This document shows, piece after piece, positions 1-9,525 of a stretch of DNA of 64,000 bases. The position numbers and the translations under genes are program-made. Under the pieces are notes generated by a model, which was given only the letters and a program-made list of their open reading frames with translations, ran no database searches and had not been told where the DNA came from. Each line of letters starts with the position of its first letter. The first letter of the stretch is position 1. This stretch comes from Alienimonas californiensis (GTDB lineage Bacteria > Planctomycetota > Planctomycetia > Planctomycetales > Planctomycetaceae): NCBI RefSeq assembly GCF_007743815.1, contig NZ_CP036265.1:708501-772500 (forward strand), in the 5' to 3' direction.

Positions 1-34
1 CGGCGATCCCGACGGCGACGCGAAGGACGGTCAT
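1..34 (-). CDS. Start of an unidentified protein (partial, runs off the left edge)
   Basis: A leftward ATG at 34-32 opens a frame that reads MTVLRVAVGIA up to the window edge. The short hydrophobic start after a few residues would fit a signal peptide or membrane segment, but eleven residues cannot identify a family. It would be transcribed in the same direction as the helicase at 179-1453, about 145 bases further downstream of that gene's stop. The call rests only on the in-frame ATG and the absence of another gene in 35-178. Confidence 0.3.
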   Translation of the reverse strand, partial: MTVLRVAVGIA

Positions 35-178
35 CGGTTCTCCCAAGTGCGGGCGCGGAGCGGGGCGGAAAATCACACTGCGAACCGGACCGAACTGTCA
101 AGCGAGAACCGCACGCCGGGCGGGTCGCGCTCGGAAGGGAACGCCCGCCGCACGCATCCTCGACACACGCCGCGCCCT

Positions 179-1453
179 TTACCGCCCGAACGGACGCGGC
201 GCCGGGCGGAGGATCTCCGGCAGGCGCACGTTCGTCTTCGCGATCGCCAACCGGGTGCGGGCGCTGACCTTATTGATGCGCGGGTTCGCCGTCAGGCTCC
301 GCCAGCCGCAGTCTTCCCAGGAACGGGGATCGGGTTCGTCCTCGGGAATCAAATCGTCCGCCGTGCCGCCAGGTTCCCATAAATACTGCCGGCGGGCGCC
401 GGCGATGCGGGGGAAGGGCCATTTCGTGCTGCGGCTCTGCACGATCTGCTTGAACGGCACGGCCGGGTGCGTGCGGAACACGCGGCCGCACATCTGCACC
501 GTCGGCCCCTTGGCGCTGTCCCGGCAGAACACGGTTTGGAGGTCCGGACTATCAAAACCCTCCGTCAGCACCATGCAGTTCACCAGCACGCGGGTCTCGC
601 CGGATTGAAACCGGGCGAGCTGGGCGTCGCGGTCGCTGTCGCCGGTGACCGTTTCGCAGGCGACTCCGCCGGCGGTTAGTTGGTTCTCCAGATCGGCGCA
701 CTCGGCCCGGGTGCGGAAGAAGGCGATGCTTTTCCCCCAGCGGTCCGGGTTGCGGAGATACGCCTGGGCGACGCCCATCGGCGTGTGGGCGGGGATCGAA
801 AAATGGTCGTAGCGGCTCAGGTAGCCGTCACCGATCAATTGATGAATGCCGGCGTCCCGCAGCACGCGGTCGAAGCAGAGCTTCATTTTGTCCGTGCGGT
901 AGGGCGTGGCGGTCAGGCCGAGAATCCACCGCGGCCGCAATTGATTGTGCAGATGCGCCATGCTGGCCGCGGCGTCGTGCTGGGCTTCGTCGACGATTAA
1001 AAGCTCAATCCCCGGCGGCGGGTTTTTGTCGAACATGCTGACGGTGACCAGCGGGTCGACGCCGATCCCCTTCGCCGCGTTCTCCGAGGCGGTCTGGCTC
1101 AGCAGGTTCCGCCGCATCGCCGCCCAGCCGACCTTCACGCCGAACTCCTCCTGGAGCAGTTTGGCGATTAAAAGTCCCATCACCGTCTTGCCGCTGCCGG
1201 TGGGCGATTCGATCAGCACGCTGCGAGCCGCGGGGGACGGCACGCCGCCGCTATCGATGTGCCGGCCGGCGAGGTGAGCGAGCGCCTGCCGCACGATGCG
1301 GGCCTGATAGGGCCGCGGCTGCACCGCCGTGCCCGGCAACAGGCGATCGAGGGCGTCCGGTTCGCCCCGCTCTGCAACGTCCCCCGCTTCGCCGTCGCCG
1401 CCAGGCGGTGCGACCTCGGGGGCGGCGGCGAATGGCGGGCTCGGGTCGGTCAT
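179..1453 (-). CDS. DEAD/DEAH-box helicase family protein
   Basis: A 424-residue superfamily 2 helicase/ATPase of the type III restriction-subunit or SSL2-like kind. Visible motifs in order: Walker A PTGSGKT (about 84-90), motif II DEAQ (155-158), motif III TATP (181-184), and motif VI QMCGRVFR (about 320-327). The N-terminal 40 residues are low-complexity. Family members use ATP hydrolysis to move on or unwind nucleic acid. No methylase, specificity or nuclease subunit lies next to it, so a restriction-modification role is not supported; a stand-alone repair-type helicase is as likely. The ATG at 1453 faces the amine oxidase start at 1596, giving a divergent 142-base intergenic region. After motif VI the protein continues about 95 residues with no recognised domain. 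Confidence 0.88.
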   Translation of the reverse strand: MTDPSPPFAAAPEVAPPGGDGEAGDVAERGEPDALDRLLPGTAVQPRPYQARIVRQALAHLAGRHIDSGGVPSPAARSVLIESPTGSGKTVMGLLIAKLLQEEFGVKVGWAAMRRNLLSQTASENAAKGIGVDPLVTVSMFDKNPPPGIELLIVDEAQHDAAASMAHLHNQLRPRWILGLTATPYRTDKMKLCFDRVLRDAGIHQLIGDGYLSRYDHFSIPAHTPMGVAQAYLRNPDRWGKSIAFFRTRAECADLENQLTAGGVACETVTGDSDRDAQLARFQSGETRVLVNCMVLTEGFDSPDLQTVFCRDSAKGPTVQMCGRVFRTHPAVPFKQIVQSRSTKWPFPRIAGARRQYLWEPGGTADDLIPEDEPDPRSWEDCGWRSLTANPRINKVSARTRLAIAKTNVRLPEILRPAPRPFGR

Positions 1454-1595
1454 CGCGGGGCGTCCGTGCGGGGGAAGGCCCCAGTGTAGGGCCGCGACGA
1501 TTCGGTTCCCTACCCTCGCCGGGCGATCGGCCGCACAATCAGGCGGCGCCGCCTCCGTTGATTCGCTCCATCACTGCTCCGCCCGTTCCGTTCGC

Positions 1596-2918
1596 ATGGC
1601 CGACTCCGCCCCCTCCCCCAGCGCCGGTCCCGCGGCGGATCGCAAACGGGTCGCCGTCGTCGGCGGCGGGATGGCCGGGCTGACCTGCGCGAAGGTCCTG
1701 CACGAGGGCGGCGCCGACGTGACCGTCTTTGAACAGTCTGACGGCGTCGGCGGTCGAGTGCGGACCGACGGCTATCAGGGCTTCAAGCTGGACCGCGGCT
1801 TTCAGGTGCACCTGACCGCGTACCCGGAGGCGAAGCGGCACCTGGATTATTCCCAGCTCGATCTGCACCCCTTCCGGCCGGGGGCGCTGGTGTTTCACAA
1901 GGGCAAGCTGCGGCGGATGGACGACCCGTGGCGGGGCTGGAACAAGCCGCTGCGGGTGATGAAGACGGCGGCGCTGGGCGTGGGCTCCCCGCTGGACAAG
2001 CTGAAGGTCGGCGGCCTGCGGGCCTCGGCGCTGTCCGGGTCGATCGACAAGCTGTTCCACCTGCCGGAACGCACCACGCTGGCGGCCCTGCGGGACAACG
2101 CCGGGCTGTCCGACGAGATGATCGACGGCTTCCTGCGGCCGTTCCTCGCCGGGGTGTTCCTCGAACAGGAACTGACCACCAGCAACCGGTTCTTCTACTT
2201 CGTGTTCCGCATGTTCGGCGAGGGCCAGGCGACACTGCCCGGCGGCGGGATGGGCTCCGTGCCGAAGCAGCTCGCCGACCGCCTGCCCTACGGCGCCGTG
2301 CGGCTGCGGCGGACGGTGACGGCCGTGACGAAGACCTCCGTGACGGTGGAGGGTTCCGAACCGCAGCCCTTCGACGCGGTCGTCCTCGCCGCCGGCGGCG
2401 AGGCGACGAAGGCGCTGGGCGTCGCACTGGACCGCCCCGCCCCGACGAAATGGCACGGCACGACCTGCGTCTACTTCACCGCGGACCGGGCGCCGGTGAA
2501 CGAGCCGATCCTGATCCTCAACGGCGACGGCCCGCAGGCGGGCCAGGGCGGCGGCGGGCCGATCAACAACCTGTCGTTCCTCTCCCGCGTCTGCCCGACC
2601 TACGCCAGCGGGGGGAAGGAGTTGATCTCCGTGAACGTCGTCGGCGCGGCCGGGGAGACCCCGAAGCTGGTCGAGGCGATCCGCAAACAGGCGACCGTCT
2701 GGTTCGGCCGGCAGGCGGAGCGTTGGGAGCACCTGAAGACGATCGCGATCCCCAAGGCCCTGCCCGCCTACGACCCGCCGACCACCCCGCCGACGGAGAT
2801 CCCCGCGACGACGGCGGACGGGTTCTACGTCTGCGGCGACTGGCGTACCGACCCCAGCGTCAACGGCGCCATGGCCAGCGGCCGCCGCGCCGCGGAGGCG
2901 GTGTTGGCGGTAGGGTGA
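1596..2918 (+). CDS. NAD(P)/FAD-dependent oxidoreductase, amine oxidase family
   Basis: A 440-residue flavoprotein. The N-terminus after about 18 residues carries the dinucleotide-binding turn VVGGGMAGL (21-29), then the acidic end of strand 2 and the GGR motif (GVGGRVRT) typical of protoporphyrinogen oxidase, phytoene desaturase and monoamine oxidase relatives. The C-terminus has the second FAD motif, YVCGDWRTDPSVNGAMASG, as expected for the family. Length fits. The ATG at 1596 was chosen because the 89 in-frame codons before it are low-complexity and overlap the divergent helicase promoter region. The substrate cannot be told; planctomycete copies are often annotated as protoporphyrinogen oxidase-like. 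It may be co-transcribed with the gene at 2954, 35 bases on. Confidence 0.9.
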   Translation: MADSAPSPSAGPAADRKRVAVVGGGMAGLTCAKVLHEGGADVTVFEQSDGVGGRVRTDGYQGFKLDRGFQVHLTAYPEAKRHLDYSQLDLHPFRPGALVFHKGKLRRMDDPWRGWNKPLRVMKTAALGVGSPLDKLKVGGLRASALSGSIDKLFHLPERTTLAALRDNAGLSDEMIDGFLRPFLAGVFLEQELTTSNRFFYFVFRMFGEGQATLPGGGMGSVPKQLADRLPYGAVRLRRTVTAVTKTSVTVEGSEPQPFDAVVLAAGGEATKALGVALDRPAPTKWHGTTCVYFTADRAPVNEPILILNGDGPQAGQGGGGPINNLSFLSRVCPTYASGGKELISVNVVGAAGETPKLVEAIRKQATVWFGRQAERWEHLKTIAIPKALPAYDPPTTPPTEIPATTADGFYVCGDWRTDPSVNGAMASGRRAAEAVLAVG

Positions 2919-2953
2919 CGCCCGCCCCCTTACCCGCTCCCCCGAGAGACAAG

Positions 2954-3676
2954 ATGGCCGACTCCTCTTTCCGTCAGTGGATGGAACTCCTTCAAGAATC
3001 ACGAGGAGACACCCCGGAGTGGCCCGTGTTGCTGACCGCCATGTTGCGTCGGCAGTTCGACTCGGAGCGAACGGAGGACCGCACATACAAGGGCGGGCCG
3101 CTGCTCATCGACCGAGCGGGACATCCCGAAGCGAGCAGACCCGAAGCGAGGGCGGTCTACGGTCTATTCAAGCAGTGCCAGGAAGAATACGCGGGCGTGC
3201 TTCAAATCGGCGGCGACCGCTACCGATTGTTGGGATTCAACGTCCCAAACCAGGAGAAGCAGCGCGGACGTTGTGCCGACCTTCTCGGCATCACGCCCTC
3301 CGGAGGTTTGGCGGTATTCGAGGCGAAGGTGCAAACCGGCGCCGGGTATCCCCTGACCGCCGTGATGGAAGCACTCGACTACCTTTCCTCGCTCACCTGC
3401 TCAGGAACGTTCGCAAGACTTTACGAAGAATACGGGGCTCTTCCCGCGGGTGCGGATGGTTTCTCGCCGCCCGACCTTGCGGCTCGGCATGAGGTCGTCG
3501 TGTTGGGCGCCGCCGCATACTGGAACACCGTCGGTAACTCTGGCTGCGGCACCGGCTGGGACAGTTTCGCGGCGGTCGCTGGACACGGGTCGCCCGCAGT
3601 GCGTTTCGCGCGAGCGATCGTCGGGGAGGACGGGGCGTTCGTCCCAGACGCCGTGACTTGGCACGGGAGCGAATGA
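2954..3676 (+). CDS. Uncharacterised protein with a probable PD-(D/E)XK nuclease fold
   Basis: A 240-residue protein I do not recognise by name. Residues 105-126 read GRCADLLGITPSGGLAVFEA followed by KV, giving Asp109, a beta hairpin and then Glu123-x-Lys125. This is the spacing of the D...(D/E)xK catalytic core of PD-(D/E)XK nucleases, with a following helix (EALDYLSSL) that suits the fold. No signal peptide or membrane segment is seen. Third-position GC looks slightly lower than in its neighbours, so it may be an acquired accessory gene. It sits 35 bases after the amine oxidase and converges on the VOC gene at 3694. Nuclease activity is inferred from this motif alone; a DUF with a coincidental D-ExK remains possible. 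Confidence 0.72.
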   Translation: MADSSFRQWMELLQESRGDTPEWPVLLTAMLRRQFDSERTEDRTYKGGPLLIDRAGHPEASRPEARAVYGLFKQCQEEYAGVLQIGGDRYRLLGFNVPNQEKQRGRCADLLGITPSGGLAVFEAKVQTGAGYPLTAVMEALDYLSSLTCSGTFARLYEEYGALPAGADGFSPPDLAARHEVVVLGAAAYWNTVGNSGCGTGWDSFAAVAGHGSPAVRFARAIVGEDGAFVPDAVTWHGSE

Positions 3677-3693
3677 CGGCGGAGAGTTGCGCC

Positions 3694-4041
3694 TCACTCG
3701 CTCCAGACGGCCAGTTCGTTGCCGGTGGGGTCGGTGAAGTGAAAACGGCGACCGCCGGGGAAGGCGTAGATCGGCTTCGCGATCGTCCCGCCGGCGTCCT
3801 CGACGGCGGACTGGGCGGCGGCAAGGTCGGCGTGGTAGAGCACCGGCAACGGCCCGGCGCCCGGCTCGCCGACCGGGCGGGCGCCGTCGAAACCGCCGTC
3901 CAGCCCGGCGCCGGCGAAGGCGAGGTAGTCCGGGCCGTATTCCGTGAAGCTCCAGCCGAACGCCGCCTCGTAGAACGCCCGCGTCGCCGCCGAGTCCGCC
4001 ATGGGCAGTTCGAGGTAGTTGATCGTGTTGGAGCCGGGCAT
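3694..4041 (-). CDS. VOC family protein (glyoxalase/bleomycin resistance fold)
   Basis: A 115-residue single vicinal-oxygen-chelate domain. The start INYLELPMADSAATRAFYEA is the classic first beta strand and helix of these proteins, and the end RFHFTDPTGNELAVWSE is the classic last strand (FxDPxGNxxxxW) with the metal-ligand glutamate. One complete pair of beta-alpha-beta-beta-beta modules is present, a normal length for a homodimeric member. The substrate cannot be predicted. The ATG at 4041 follows the family consensus. It converges with the nuclease-like gene, whose stop is 17 bases away. Confidence 0.9.
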   Translation of the reverse strand: MPGSNTINYLELPMADSAATRAFYEAAFGWSFTEYGPDYLAFAGAGLDGGFDGARPVGEPGAGPLPVLYHADLAAAQSAVEDAGGTIAKPIYAFPGGRRFHFTDPTGNELAVWSE

Positions 4042-4301
4042 CTGGGCGCTTTGGGTTGCGTGAGCGGACGGAAACAGTCAGGCAATCCGCGGCCGGTTTA
4101 CGGGAGCCGACGGGCGGTTTATCCTACAGCGTCGGCCGGCTTGCTTCCCGTGCACGCGGCCGCGAGGCACGGTGCGCGGGAATCGATCCGTCGGGTTCGG
4201 GGTGGACCGCGAGCGCCCTTCTGAGCGACACCCCCGTCGACCGCCTCCGCTCGCGCGGTCGTTCCGTCTCCCCCAGCCCCGGCCGCGTGCCGCGTCGCAC
4301 G

Positions 4302-6620
4302 ATGTCCCAGCCCTCCCCGCCGCATTCGTCGTCCGTCGGCCAGGGATCCCGGGGCCCGGGAGCGTTTCCGGTGGGCGCACCGCGGCTGCGGCTGATTCTC
4401 TGCCTGCACAATCACCAGCCGGTCGGCAACTTCGACGGCGTGTTCGCCGCCGCCTTCCGCGACAGCTACGAACCGTTCCTGAACGAGTTCGAGCCGTTCG
4501 AGTCCCTGCGGATCGCCCTGCACACCTCCGGCAGTCTGCTGGAATGGCTGGAGATGAACCGCCCGGCCTACCTGCGGCGGGTGCGGGACCTGGTGGAAGC
4601 CGGCCGGATCGAAATCCTCGGCGGGCCGTTCTACGAACCGATCCTCGCCGGCATCCCCCGCCGCGACCGCATCGGGCAGATGACGCGGTACTCCCACCAC
4701 CTGAAAAGCCTGTTCGGCCAGCCGATCCGCGGGATGTGGCTGCCGGAGCGCGTCTGGGAGCAGCAGTTCGCCGGGGACATCGCCAAGTCGGGGCTGGAAT
4801 ACTGCGTGCTGGACGACGGCCACCTGCGGGCCGCCGGCCTGCGGGACGAGGACCTCAACGGGCACTTCCTCACCGAGGACGACGGCCGCCTGATCGCCCT
4901 GTTCCCCGGCGACGAGCACCTGCGTTACCTGATGCCCTTCCGGCCGCCGCAGGAGACGATCAACTACCTCAAGCACATCGCCGCCGCCCGCGAGGCCGCC
5001 GGCGCCCCGCAGGGCTCCGCGGTGGTGTTCGGCGACGACGGCGAAAAGTTCGGCACCTGGCCCGGCACCCAGAAGGCCGTCTACGAACGCGGTTGGCTGC
5101 GGAAGTTCTTCGAAGCCCTCGCCGAGAACGGCGACTGGCTGCAGACCAGCACCTTCAGCGAAACCCTCGACGCGGTGCCCCCCGCCGGCGAGGTCAGCGT
5201 GCCGGACTGCTCCTACCGAGAAATGACCGAGTGGGCGCTGAACACCCAGCGCCAGACCGAACTGCACGACCTCGTCGAGGCGAAAACGCCCGAGGCCGAT
5301 TGGAGTGCCCTGAAACCCTACATCCGCGGCGGAAACTGGCGGAACTTCCGCACGAAGTACCCCGAGGCCCGGGAGATGTACGCCCGGATGACGGAGGTCT
5401 CCGCCCGGCTCGAGGCCTTCGTGCAAAGCGTCGAGGGACCGGACAAGGCGAAGCTCGATCAGGCCCGCACGCACCTTTATAAAGCGCAGTGCAACTGTTC
5501 TTACTGGCACGGGGCGTTCGGCGGGCTGTATCTCCCCCACCTGCGGAACGCGGTTTACGATCACCTGATCTCCGCCGACAGCATTCTTGATGAATTAGAA
5601 GGCCGCACCGGCCGGTGGTGCGCGGTCGCGGCGAAGGACTACGACCTGGACGCCCGCAAAGAGGTCCGGCTGGCCGGCGACAAGCTGATCGCCTACCTCA
5701 AGCCCAGCCGCGGCGGGATCTGCTACGAACTGGACGTCCGCGGCGCCGGGCACAACCTGCTGGCGACGCTGGACCGCCGGCCGGAGCCCTATCACGCCCG
5801 CATCCTCGCTCACGCCGCCAACCCGCAGATCGCGGCCGCGGCCCACGACAGCGAGGAAAGCGTCTCCATTCACGACTTGGTCCACTTCAAGCAGCCGAAC
5901 CTCGAGCAGAAGCTCGGCTACGACCTGTACCCGACCAAGGCGTTCGTGGATCACTTCCTCGAACCGGGCCTGACCCGCGAGGAGTTCCGGGCCGGCCGCG
6001 GGGAGCTGTCCGACTGCCCCACTGGCGTGTTCGAGACGACGCTGAAGCGCTCCGCCGCCGCCGCCACGGTGATGATGAGCCGCACCGCCCGGTTGGCCCG
6101 GTTCGCGGTGCGGATGCACAAGACGGTCACGCTGGCGGCGGGCTCGAACGCCCTGTCGGTCCGCTACCAGTTCAGCGGCCTGCCCGCCGGGCGGCCGGTG
6201 CATTTCGCCACCGCCGTGCACCTGGCCGGCCTCGCCGGCAGCGCGGAGGACCGCTACTTCTACGACGCACACGGCGTCCGCCGCGGCACGCTCGACACCC
6301 CGCTCAACCTGCCCTCTACCAACCGCGTGGGCCTGTGCGACGAGTGGCTGGGCCTCGACGCCGCCTTGGAGCTGGGCACCGCCAGCAGCGGCGGCCCCGG
6401 CGGGATCTGGACCCACCCGGTCGAAACCGTCTCCGGCAGCGAAGCCGGCTTCGAGAGCGTCTTCCAAAGCTGTGCCGTCGTGCCGCACTGGGAGTTCCTC
6501 GTCCCCGCCGACGGCCGCTGGGCGGTGGATCTGACCCTCACCTGCGACGCCAGCGCCGCCCAGGCCCAAGCCCTCGAGAAGGGCCTGACGAAAGAGGCGA
6601 TGCGGCTCCGCGCCGCCTGA
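4302..6620 (+). CDS. Glycoside hydrolase family 57, alpha-amylase / 4-alpha-glucanotransferase
   Basis: A 772-residue GH57 enzyme that cleaves or transfers alpha-1,4-glucan chains, most likely in cytosolic glycogen or maltodextrin metabolism since no signal peptide is seen. Conserved blocks: LCLHNHQPVGNFD (about 33-45), GMWLPERVWEQ with the expected nucleophile Glu near 149, and VVFGDDGEKFGTWP with the acid/base Asp at 245-246. A central helical region (DUF1925-like) and a C-terminal beta domain (DUF1926-like, ending near 760) complete the architecture of Thermococcus litoralis 4-alpha-glucanotransferase. The ATG at 4302 was preferred over in-frame upstream codons because the core starts only about 30 residues later and the upstream translation is arginine-rich non-coding-like sequence. 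Confidence 0.93.
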   Translation: MSQPSPPHSSSVGQGSRGPGAFPVGAPRLRLILCLHNHQPVGNFDGVFAAAFRDSYEPFLNEFEPFESLRIALHTSGSLLEWLEMNRPAYLRRVRDLVEAGRIEILGGPFYEPILAGIPRRDRIGQMTRYSHHLKSLFGQPIRGMWLPERVWEQQFAGDIAKSGLEYCVLDDGHLRAAGLRDEDLNGHFLTEDDGRLIALFPGDEHLRYLMPFRPPQETINYLKHIAAAREAAGAPQGSAVVFGDDGEKFGTWPGTQKAVYERGWLRKFFEALAENGDWLQTSTFSETLDAVPPAGEVSVPDCSYREMTEWALNTQRQTELHDLVEAKTPEADWSALKPYIRGGNWRNFRTKYPEAREMYARMTEVSARLEAFVQSVEGPDKAKLDQARTHLYKAQCNCSYWHGAFGGLYLPHLRNAVYDHLISADSILDELEGRTGRWCAVAAKDYDLDARKEVRLAGDKLIAYLKPSRGGICYELDVRGAGHNLLATLDRRPEPYHARILAHAANPQIAAAAHDSEESVSIHDLVHFKQPNLEQKLGYDLYPTKAFVDHFLEPGLTREEFRAGRGELSDCPTGVFETTLKRSAAAATVMMSRTARLARFAVRMHKTVTLAAGSNALSVRYQFSGLPAGRPVHFATAVHLAGLAGSAEDRYFYDAHGVRRGTLDTPLNLPSTNRVGLCDEWLGLDAALELGTASSGGPGGIWTHPVETVSGSEAGFESVFQSCAVVPHWEFLVPADGRWAVDLTLTCDASAAQAQALEKGLTKEAMRLRAA

Positions 6621-6671
6621 GCGATGCGGCGGAGCGAGAGGAAGCCGCGGGACTTCGTCGCGGTTTCGCAC

Positions 6672-6746
6672 TGTGAGCCCGGAGCGCAAGCTCCGACTGT
6701 GCGTGCCGGCGACGCCGACGGCCGGAGCTTGCGCTCCGGGCTCACA
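6672..6746. repeat. REP-like palindrome (23-bp perfect arms)
   Basis: Arms at 6673-6695 and 6723-6745 are perfect reverse complements, extended by one T-A pair to 6672/6746, around a 27-base spacer. Each arm is itself a mini-hairpin, GGAGC-GCAA-GCTCC. The element lies between the GH57 stop and the first DUF1559 terminator. A variant with different stem bases occurs at 54551-54628. Confidence 0.8.
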
Positions 6747-6784
6747 AGCAACGCGGCGCCTCCGCGTGGCTCTCTCGAATTGAA

Positions 6785-6818
6785 CACGCCCCGGACGCTG
6801 GGCAGCGTCCGGGGCGTG
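6785..6818 (-). terminator. Intrinsic terminator of the first DUF1559 gene
   Basis: A perfect 15-bp stem (6785-6799 with 6804-6818) around a 4-base loop, followed on the minus strand by TTCAATT. It lies 29 bases after the DUF1559 stop at 6848. It may also stop read-through from the rightward GH57 gene. Confidence 0.75.
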
Positions 6819-6847
6819 CGTGTCGAAACGGCTGGCCGGTCGGCGGC

Positions 6848-7969
6848 TCAGAAGTCGTCGACCACTTCCCCGCCGGCCCGGGTGCCGAGGGCGCCCCAGG
6901 TGCCGTAGGGGCTCCGTCCGCTGGTCACGTTCGCCGTGCCGGTCGACAGGGCCGGGGTCGTGGTGGCGTCGATGGTCTCCGAGACGAACCGCACGCTGCC
7001 GTCCGCCATCGTGACCTGCACGCCGCCGGTGTGATAGCTGCCGGCGGAGATGTTCACGTCGTTCTCGATCCCGGTTCCGCCGGAGCAGCTGGGGCCGTTC
7101 GGGGGCAGGATCGTGGTGAACCCGGAGTAGTGCCCGTGAGAGCGGAACCAAGCCCCGCCGCGGTCCTGCTGGTAGTCCGTGCCGGCCGGGTAGAAGCCGG
7201 GGTTGTTGGGGTCGTTGGCGGCGGCGAGGCAGCCCTCGGGGGTCGAATAATTCGAGGCGTTTCTCCACAGCCCGCCCTGGTAGCTGCGGTCCTGCTGCCG
7301 GCCGATCTCCGCGAACAGCAGCGTGTTCACGGTGCCGTCCCGGGCGTCGCGCAGTCCCAGACTGGCCTGATAAACAAACATGCCCCGGGCCTTGGTGCGG
7401 CTCGAGTCGCCCACGCCGTCGGCGTTGTCGCCCCAGTTGACGGCGTAGTTGGTGTCCGCGGCGGTGCCGAACAGCGGGCCGTCGCTGGGGCACATTAAGA
7501 CGTTCAGCGTGTGCCGCTCCGGCGGGTAGTTGCTGTCGCCGTTGCCCCCGAACGGCGGCCACTGCGGGTCGGCGGCGACGAGGGTCGTCCCGCTGTACTC
7601 CTGACCGTACGGTTTACTGATCTGATTCCAGAGCGCCGTTTCGTCCAGGAAGGGCGTCAGCGGGGGAAAGACGCCCATGTTCAGGCCGGTGCTGACCGCC
7701 TTATAGCCGGCCGCCCCATGGGCGGTGCCGTTGTTGGTTCCGCCGCACCCCATCGGGAACACCTTGTAGGTGCTGTGATAATTGTGCATCGCCAACCCGA
7801 GTTGCTTCAGGTTGTTCTGACACTGGCTCCGCCGGGCCGCCTCCCGCGCCTGCTGCACCGCGGGCAGCAGCAGGGAAACCAGGATCGCGATAATCGCGAT
7901 CACCACCAGCAGTTCGATCAGCGTGAACCCGGCGCGCAATCGCCGCGCGGGAAAATGGAACGCTTGCAA
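6848..7969 (-). CDS. DUF1559 domain-containing prepilin-like protein (array copy 1)
   Basis: About 373 residues. A short basic leader precedes the type IV prepilin cleavage site G|FTLIELL and a hydrophobic helix ([19 protein letters not shown]), so a prepilin peptidase and a pseudopilin-type export route are likely. The body is the planctomycete DUF1559 domain, opening with [16 protein letters not shown] and ending with the H-X9-DG motif ([12 protein letters not shown]) and [15 protein letters not shown]. The function is unknown; these are thought to be cell-surface or filament proteins. No ATG lies near the leader. The TTG at 7969 gives a leader of about 14 residues like the ATG-started siblings; a GTG at 8089 would add 40 unlikely residues. 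The C-terminal end GEVVDDF is shared with array copy 8. Confidence 0.87.
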   Translation of the reverse strand: MQAFHFPARRLRAGFTLIELLVVIAIIAILVSLLLPAVQQAREAARRSQCQNNLKQLGLAMHNYHSTYKVFPMGCGGTNNGTAHGAAGYKAVSTGLNMGVFPPLTPFLDETALWNQISKPYGQEYSGTTLVAADPQWPPFGGNGDSNYPPERHTLNVLMCPSDGPLFGTAADTNYAVNWGDNADGVGDSSRTKARGMFVYQASLGLRDARDGTVNTLLFAEIGRQQDRSYQGGLWRNASNYSTPEGCLAAANDPNNPGFYPAGTDYQQDRGGAWFRSHGHYSGFTTILPPNGPSCSGGTGIENDVNISAGSYHTGGVQVTMADGSVRFVSETIDATTTPALSTGTANVTSGRSPYGTWGALGTRAGGEVVDDF

Positions 7970-8166
7970 AGGAAAGAGGCCTGAGAGAGTTGAGGCAGAG
8001 ATCGGCCCGAAGCGGGCATTCGTCGCCGCCCGGACGGGCAGTTCGACAGCGAGCACGACTTGAGAACCTATCGGGCGGAGTCGCCGCACACAAACGACGG
8101 CGTCGTCGCGGCCGAATAGGCGCCCCCTCTCATAAGCCCCTCACGACCCGGCGCCGCAACCAAAAC

Positions 8167-8194
8167 CGGCCCGCCGGCAGAGGCCGGCGGGCCG
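8167..8194 (-). terminator. Intrinsic terminator of DUF1559 copy 2
   Basis: A perfect 12-bp stem (8167-8178 with 8183-8194), loop AGAG, followed on the minus strand by GTTTTGG. It begins 34 bases after the stop of the gene at 8228. The stem, CGGCCCGCCGGC, is nearly the same as at 10921 and 12288, so it was probably duplicated with the gene. Confidence 0.8.
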
Positions 8195-8227
8195 TCGGAC
8201 GTCGTGGCAGGTCCGCGGCGGGCGAGC

Positions 8228-9349
8228 TTAGAACCCGCCCTCGGTGGAGTCGCCAGCGCTGCGAGTGCCCAGGGCGCCCCACACGCCGTAGGGACTGGGC
8301 CCGGCGTTGGGCAGCGCGGTCGCCGCCACGCCCGCCGGCCGGGAGACGTCGATGGTTTCGCTGATGAACTGCACGCTGCCGTCCACCATCACGCCCTGGA
8401 TGCCGCCGCCGTGGTAGCTGCCGGCTGAGTACACGCCGTTCGAGTACGCGTCGGTATCGTCGCAACTGGGGCCGTTCGGCGGCAGGATCGTCGTGAAGGC
8501 GCTGTACGGGAGCATGTTCTCGTTCCAGCGGTCGCCGCGGTTCGTGTTGTGACTCACGCTGCTGGGGAGGTTCGTGCTGTAACGCCCGGGCGTGTTGGGG
8601 TCGGCGGCGGCCTGGAGGCACAGACCCGGCTCGGGGTAGCCGCCGTTATTGTCGCTGAACGTCCCCATGGTGACGCCCATCAGGTAGCCGCCCTGGAAGG
8701 CCCGGTCGCCGTTGTTCCGGCCGATCTCCGCGAACAGCAAAGTATTCACCGTCCCGTCCCGGGCGTCCTTGATGCCGAGGTTCTCCCCGCGGACGAACAT
8801 GCCCCGACAGTTATTGATGTTCGTGTCTCTGGGGCTGGAGCCGTTGTCGCCCCAGTTGTGGGCGTAGTTCGTTTTGCCCCGGTCGGTGGCGCCGTTCGGC
8901 GTCGGGGCCCCGTCCGTCGGGCACAGCAGGACAGGGAGTTGCGCCATCCAGACCGGGTGGTTGCCGTCGTTGGCCTTATGAAAGGGCACGAAATCCGGCC
9001 CGGGCCAAACGATGTTCCCGTCCCCGTTCGTATCGATCGGGTTGCTGAGCTTCTGCCACAGCGCCCCCTCGTCCAGGAACGGCAGCAGGGAGAGGAACGC
9101 GGAGCCGTCCTCCACGAGCATCGTTCCGCCGGACGGGAACATCTTGTACTGGCTGTGATAATTGTGCATCGCCAGCCCGAGTTGCTTCAGGTTGTTCTGG
9201 CACTGGCTCCGACGGGCCGCCTCACGCGCCTGCTGCACGGCCGGCAGCAGCAGCGAGACCAGGATCGCTATAATGGCGATCACCACCAACAGCTCAATGA
9301 GCGTGAAGCCCGCGCGTCGTGAGCGATTGCGGACAGAAAGCGTCGACAT
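8228..9349 (-). CDS. DUF1559 domain-containing prepilin-like protein (array copy 2)
   Basis: 373 residues from ATG 9349, chosen because it leaves a 12-residue basic leader ([12 protein letters not shown]) before AGFTLIELL. The domain order is the same as in copy 1: prepilin helix, [16 protein letters not shown], variable middle, a conserved [16 protein letters not shown] block, and a terminal H-X9-DG ([12 protein letters not shown]). The end, [13 protein letters not shown], places it in the DSTEG subgroup with copies 3-5. A loop reading DTNGDGNI (plus-strand 9011-9034) matches the first half of an EF-hand calcium loop. A more upstream in-frame start at 9496 would add 49 arginine/proline-rich residues and is rejected. 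It is probably monocistronic, because terminators flank it. Confidence 0.92.
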   Translation of the reverse strand: MSTLSVRNRSRRAGFTLIELLVVIAIIAILVSLLLPAVQQAREAARRSQCQNNLKQLGLAMHNYHSQYKMFPSGGTMLVEDGSAFLSLLPFLDEGALWQKLSNPIDTNGDGNIVWPGPDFVPFHKANDGNHPVWMAQLPVLLCPTDGAPTPNGATDRGKTNYAHNWGDNGSSPRDTNINNCRGMFVRGENLGIKDARDGTVNTLLFAEIGRNNGDRAFQGGYLMGVTMGTFSDNNGGYPEPGLCLQAAADPNTPGRYSTNLPSSVSHNTNRGDRWNENMLPYSAFTTILPPNGPSCDDTDAYSNGVYSAGSYHGGGIQGVMVDGSVQFISETIDVSRPAGVAATALPNAGPSPYGVWGALGTRSAGDSTEGGF

Positions 9350-9492
9350 GAAAGGTCCGACAGAGGGAGTGAGGCCTGGGAAGCCGGGGCGCCTCGGAGC
9401 GGCGACGAAGAACGCCGCCCGTCTCCGAAACGGTGGGAGGCCGCGCAGCGTATTCGCCTTCGTTGATGAAAGCAATTCCTGATCTGAAAGGA

Positions 9493-9525
9493 GCACGGTC
9501 CGCCAGGCGGGCCGGCGGACCGTGC
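9493..9525 (-). terminator. Intrinsic terminator of DUF1559 copy 3
   Basis: A perfect 12-bp stem (9493-9504 with 9514-9525) and a 9-base loop, about 72 bases after the stop at 9597; the minus-strand continuation is TCCTTTCA. The T tract is weak, so termination efficiency is uncertain. Confidence 0.6.

Noticed and set aside
179-3676. Helicase plus nuclease-like protein as a defence system
   Set aside because: They are on opposite strands, separated by a metabolic flavoprotein, with no methylase or other defence genes nearby; the evidence is too thin.
3393-4085. A 230-codon minus-strand frame over the VOC gene
   Set aside because: It is out of frame with the clear VOC domain, and rich in Arg, Pro and Ser.
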